A stretch of DNA of 64,000 nucleotides from Mesorhizobium sp. 1M-11 (lineage in GTDB: Bacteria > Pseudomonadota > Alphaproteobacteria > Rhizobiales > Rhizobiaceae), in contig NZ_LJSD01000009.1 of the NCBI RefSeq assembly GCF_001303895.1, positions 62,001-126,000 on the forward strand. The letters are read 5' to 3'. The notes beneath the pieces are model-generated. The model saw only the letters and a list, made by a program, of their open reading frames with translations, was not told the origin of the DNA and did no database searches. Of this stretch, positions 61,019-64,000 are shown one piece after another. Both the position numbers and the translations under genes were made by a program. Position 1 is the first letter of the stretch, and each line of letters begins with the position of its first letter.

Positions 61019-61930
61019 ATGAAAAAAGACAAGCCCGCCGTCCCGGTTGCCGGCATTCCGATCCCGGAACCGTTGAGGATCCTGGTCAACGGCAAGGAAC
61101 GCATCTTCGACATCGATGCGCCGGAGCTGCCGGTATGGATCGAAGAGAACAAGCTGTCGGCGGGCGGCTATCCGTATGACAAGAAACTGAAGAGCGAGGA
61201 ATATGACGAAACGCTGGAGCAATTGCAGATCGAGCTGGTGAAGGCGCAGGCGTGGCTGCAGGCGACGGGCCACAGGGTGATGGCGCTGTTCGAAGGACGC
61301 GACGCCGCCGGCAAGGGCGGCACGATCTTCGCGCTGCACCAGTTCCTCAACCCGCGCAGTGCCCACAACGTGGCATTGACCAAGCCGACCGAAACCGAAA
61401 TCGGACAATGGTACTTCCAGCGCTACGTCAACCATTTCCCCACAGCCGGCGCGCTCGTTTCATTCGACCGCTCCTGGTACAACCGCGCCGGCGTCGAGCC
61501 GGTGATGGGTTTCTGCACGCCCGAGCAGCACGAGAACTTCCTCGACGAGGTGCCGCATTTCGAAAAGATGATCGTCAATGACGGCATCCATTTCTTCAAG
61601 ATCTGGCTCGACATCGGCCGCGAGACGCAGCTCTCACGGTTCCATGACCGCCGCCACAGCCCGCTGAAGAACTGGAAATTCTCGCCCATCGACATCGCCG
61701 GCCTGAACAAATGGGATGACTACACCAGGGCCCGCGACGAGATGGTCAAGCGCACGCACTCCAAACACGCGCCCTGGATCATCGTGCGCGCCAACGACAA
61801 GCGCCGCGCACGCCTCGCCGTCATCCGCCGCATCCTGCTCACCCTGCCCTATGAAGGCCGCGACCTCGATGTCATCGGCAAGGAAGACAAGAAGATCATC
61901 GGGGAAGGGTTGGGGTTTGTGAAGAAGTAG
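61019..61930 (+). CDS. ppk2: Polyphosphate kinase 2 (PPK2)
   Basis: The gene encodes 303 residues from an ATG nine bases after GGAGAGG. The PPK2 fold is clear: Walker [14 protein letters not shown], Walker [14 protein letters not shown] and the lid module [16 protein letters not shown]. The enzyme uses polyphosphate to phosphorylate nucleoside diphosphates, usually making GTP or ATP. Its place next to phoR and phoU is consistent with phosphate metabolism, though a shared regulon is not proved. Confidence 0.93.
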   Translation: MKKDKPAVPVAGIPIPEPLRILVNGKERIFDIDAPELPVWIEENKLSAGGYPYDKKLKSEEYDETLEQLQIELVKAQAWLQATGHRVMALFEGRDAAGKGGTIFALHQFLNPRSAHNVALTKPTETEIGQWYFQRYVNHFPTAGALVSFDRSWYNRAGVEPVMGFCTPEQHENFLDEVPHFEKMIVNDGIHFFKIWLDIGRETQLSRFHDRRHSPLKNWKFSPIDIAGLNKWDDYTRARDEMVKRTHSKHAPWIIVRANDKRRARLAVIRRILLTLPYEGRDLDVIGKEDKKIIGEGLGFVKK

Positions 61931-61934
61931 GATT

Positions 61935-62043
61935 AGGGCAATAGGGGATTAAGGCAGTAAGGGAATAGGACACCGTGCGCATGTGCTGTGCCCTCACGCT
62001 CCACTGCCTTACTGCCTTAATTCCCTACTGCCCTTAATAGGAG
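61935..62043. repeat. Octamer-type inverted repeat element between ppk2 and a binding-protein gene
   Basis: AGGGCAATAGGGGATTAAGG and AGGCAGTAAGGGAATAGG face ACTGCCTTACTGCCTTAATT and CCCTACTGCCC. The family is that of the elements at 57.4 and 58.6 kb. TAGGAG at its right end serves as the ribosome site of the next gene. Confidence 0.75.
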
Positions 62044-62050
62044 TTCCAAG

Positions 62051-62890
62051 TTGACATTGCGCTGTCTCGCCTTGGCTTTTTTGGCGATGCTGGCTTTCGG
62101 CCCGGCCGCACATGCAGCCGAGCCGCAGCCGCCGATGCTTTGGGACGGCAATGAGCGGCTGCCCAAGCCCGACCTTGCGCAACTGCCGCGACTGCGCTTC
62201 CTGACCACCACCGATTTTCCGCCGTTCAACTTCCTGGACAGCGCCGGAAAGCTTTCGGGCTTCCACGTCGATCTTGCGCGGGCCATCTGCGCCGAGCTTG
62301 CCATTGCCGACAAATGCCAGATCCAGGCGCTGCCCTGGGCGGAGCTCGACGGCGCGCTGGCCAAGGACGAAGGCGAAGCGATCATGGCCGGCGTTGCGGT
62401 GACGCCGGAGAACCGGGAGAAATACGCCTTCTCGCGCTCCTACCTGCAGTTTCCGGCACGCTTCATCATGCCGAAGGCCAAGGCGGCGAGCGAACCGCTT
62501 TATGAGAAGCTCAAGGGCAAGCGCGTCGGCGTCGTGGCAAGCTCGGCGCATGAACGCATGTTGCGCGACGACTTCCCGATGGTGACGACGGCTCCCTATC
62601 CGACCGAGGAGGCCCTGTTCGCCGACGTCAAGGCCGGCAAGGTCGATGCCGCCTTTGGCGACGGGATGCGCTTCGGCTTCTGGCTGGCTGGGACGGATGC
62701 GGCCGACTGCTGCCGCTTCGCCGGCGGACCTTATCTCGCGCCGGAATATCTCGGCACCGGCCTGGCGATCGCGGTCAAGCCGGACAACAAGGATCTCACC
62801 GCCGCGCTCGACTACGCGCTGCAGCAGATCGCGCTGAAGGGCACCTTCGCCGAACTCTATTTGCGCTATTTCCCGGTGAGCTTCTACTGA
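62051..62890 (+). CDS. Orphan family-3 ABC-type binding protein
   Basis: The gene encodes 279 residues from a TTG start with TAGGAG eight bases upstream. The signal peptide ends AHAAE near residue 24. The mature protein shows LRFLTTTDFPPFNFLDSAGK, SGFHVDLARAICAELA and MAGVAVTPENREKYAFSRSY, typical of amino-acid binding proteins. No transporter subunits are nearby. Unlike the 35-38 kb pair it has an extended N-terminal segment (PPMLWDGNERLPKPDLAQLP), as in the quinoprotein-associated or sensor-linked group; ligand unknown. Confidence 0.85.
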   Translation: MTLRCLALAFLAMLAFGPAAHAAEPQPPMLWDGNERLPKPDLAQLPRLRFLTTTDFPPFNFLDSAGKLSGFHVDLARAICAELAIADKCQIQALPWAELDGALAKDEGEAIMAGVAVTPENREKYAFSRSYLQFPARFIMPKAKAASEPLYEKLKGKRVGVVASSAHERMLRDDFPMVTTAPYPTEEALFADVKAGKVDAAFGDGMRFGFWLAGTDAADCCRFAGGPYLAPEYLGTGLAIAVKPDNKDLTAALDYALQQIALKGTFAELYLRYFPVSFY

Positions 62891-62951
62891 TCGATCGGAG
62901 CGTTGGATCGGGCTCCGATCGATATCCTCAGCCATCATTTCCAGGCACGGA

Positions 62952-63824
62952 TTATCCGCCGGACGACACCCAGCTTCTGACGACTTTGCCACCGGCATCG
63001 AGCCCAATGCTCCACCGGAACAGGCGATTCTCGTGTTCGACGTGAAAAACGTCGTCGCCTGCATCGGTGACACCGACAAATCGGATGAACTTGATACCGC
63101 CCTTCGTGCGGATCAGCTGCTGGAGACTGCTCAGTTGCTCGCGCGTGGCTTGAGCCAACTCGTCTCCCATTTCGTCATAATTCGGATGGCCCGACACGAT
63201 GCCGTCGATGAGGCGGCGTAGCGCATCCTCCGATCCGGCCTGTGGTCTGTTTTCCTTGATACGCTCCTCGAGTGCGGCAACCGCACGATCCGCGACCGCC
63301 TTGTCGATGCGTTTCCAGGGCATCTCAAGGCCGTTCTGGTGGAGGATCAGTTCGGTCACGCGGCCACCGGCATCCTTCACAAAGCTGATCTGGGCCTGGA
63401 CGACGGTGGCGAAAAATTTCGTTTCGTTTTCCGGGTATATCTCCACCGGACCCTGGCCGGTGATCTGGGAAAGGTATCGTCCGCCCTCGCGATAAATCTT
63501 GAACAGAATGCCGGGATGCTGCTCGTAATATCCTGCGAATTCATCGAACCGCCTGGGGTCGAAGGGGATGGCGACCCGTGGAACGGCCTGTTCTGCCAGC
63601 TTTCGGCCGCGCTCATCGACCGGAACCTCCGGTTCGGTGATATTGCCATTGCGCGATGGCTCGCGCTCACCCTGCAGTTTGGCCGACAGGGTGTTCCAGT
63701 CGGCGAATCCAAACATCTTCGAAACCAGTTCCAGGCTTTCGCCATGGCTTATGGCGATTGCCTTTGACCCCAAAGCGCCCCGCAGGGTCTGGGCCATGGA
63801 TTTTGCATCGTGATAGTCACGCAT
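62952..63824 (-). CDS. Hypothetical protein with glyoxalase-related N-terminal domain and DUF3471-like domain
   Basis: The gene encodes 290 residues. The first 50, DYHDAKSMAQTLRGALGSKA then SHGESLELVSKMFGFADWNT, match the short helical domain attached to various rhizobial proteins (Glyoxalase_8 type). Residues 90-175 (FDEFAGYYEQHPGILFKIYR, TELILHQNGLEMPWKRI) resemble DUF3471, a beta-domain usually placed after beta-lactamase-like esterases. No catalytic Ser motif is visible, so it may be a regulatory or binding protein. AAGGAC lies upstream. Confidence 0.65.
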   Translation of the reverse strand: MRDYHDAKSMAQTLRGALGSKAIAISHGESLELVSKMFGFADWNTLSAKLQGEREPSRNGNITEPEVPVDERGRKLAEQAVPRVAIPFDPRRFDEFAGYYEQHPGILFKIYREGGRYLSQITGQGPVEIYPENETKFFATVVQAQISFVKDAGGRVTELILHQNGLEMPWKRIDKAVADRAVAALEERIKENRPQAGSEDALRRLIDGIVSGHPNYDEMGDELAQATREQLSSLQQLIRTKGGIKFIRFVGVTDAGDDVFHVEHENRLFRWSIGLDAGGKVVRSWVSSGG

Positions 63825-64000
63825 GGAGACGTCCTTTGCATGAGCGAACCAAGGTCGTCAGGTGGTTGCGTTGCTGACTTGGTCGCTCGGGCAAAGGAAA
63901 TGCCACTGAGGCGCGATACGTTCACCGTACCCTGGCGGGTGCAACCAGCAGGTCGTATCAACCTTCACTCAAGCTGAGCCGTGGCGGCCGCTGTGTCAAG
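63825..64000. other. Right edge of window, no gene seen
   Basis: Upstream region of the DUF3471-like gene. No gene or repeat is recognised before the window ends. Confidence 0.4.

Overview
The window looks like chromosomal DNA of a rhizobial alphaproteobacterium, most likely Mesorhizobium or a close relative. The reasons are a high G+C content, a gbpR-chvE-gguABC sugar-uptake locus, a SAM-II riboswitch ahead of metZ, a gcrA cell-cycle regulator whose promoter region is rich in GANTC sites, a tandem-domain dCTP deaminase, a GT21-type ceramide glycosyltransferase, and several palindromic intergenic repeats of the kind scattered through Mesorhizobium genomes. No rRNA, tRNA, CRISPR array, transposase or phage module was recognised. 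Everything here rests on reading the sequence; no database search was run.

Layout. 0-0.6 kb: a small minus-strand pair, a double-glycine-leader peptide (bacteriocin-like) followed by a two-helix membrane peptide. 0.9-7.5 kb: a ribose-type ABC transporter operon with a ketose 3-epimerase-like enzyme, divergent from an AraC regulator. 7.5-17 kb: small and accessory genes (methyltransferase, AlaE-type exporter, lipoprotein, hypothetical proteins), a 1086-residue autotransporter with a membrane-protein partner, an AraC regulator, and a decayed gene copy. 17-24 kb: gbpR, chvE, gguA, gguB, gguC. 24-26 kb: an alpha/beta hydrolase and a fused dihydroxyacetone-kinase-type enzyme.

26-35 kb is the most unusual region. 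An exported ammonia-lyase-family protein has lost the MIO-forming Ala-Ser-Gly. Beside it lie a LysR regulator, a family-5 binding protein, a DMSP-lyase-like cupin, two permeases and a fused double ATPase. The promoters of the lyase and of the transport operon are near copies of each other, so the two units probably form one regulon. The proposal made here is uptake and beta-elimination of an onium (betaine or sulfonium) compound, by analogy with ergothionase and DMSP lyases.

35-48 kb: two paralogous amino-acid binding proteins around a Tat-exported metallo-beta-lactamase-fold enzyme, dcd, riboswitch-controlled metZ, a YjbR-like protein, a ceramide glycosyltransferase, apaG, an MFS efflux pump with its TetR regulator, a methyltransferase and an HTH regulator. 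48-53 kb: a Tat-exported family-5 binding protein with a CocE-type hydrolase, and an RcnB-like protein. 53-64 kb is mainly housekeeping: hslO, argF, argD, gcrA, corA, phoU, phoR and ppk2, followed by an orphan binding protein and a DUF3471-like protein. Intergenic space from 38 to 62 kb carries an octamer-based repeat family and several other palindromic repeats.
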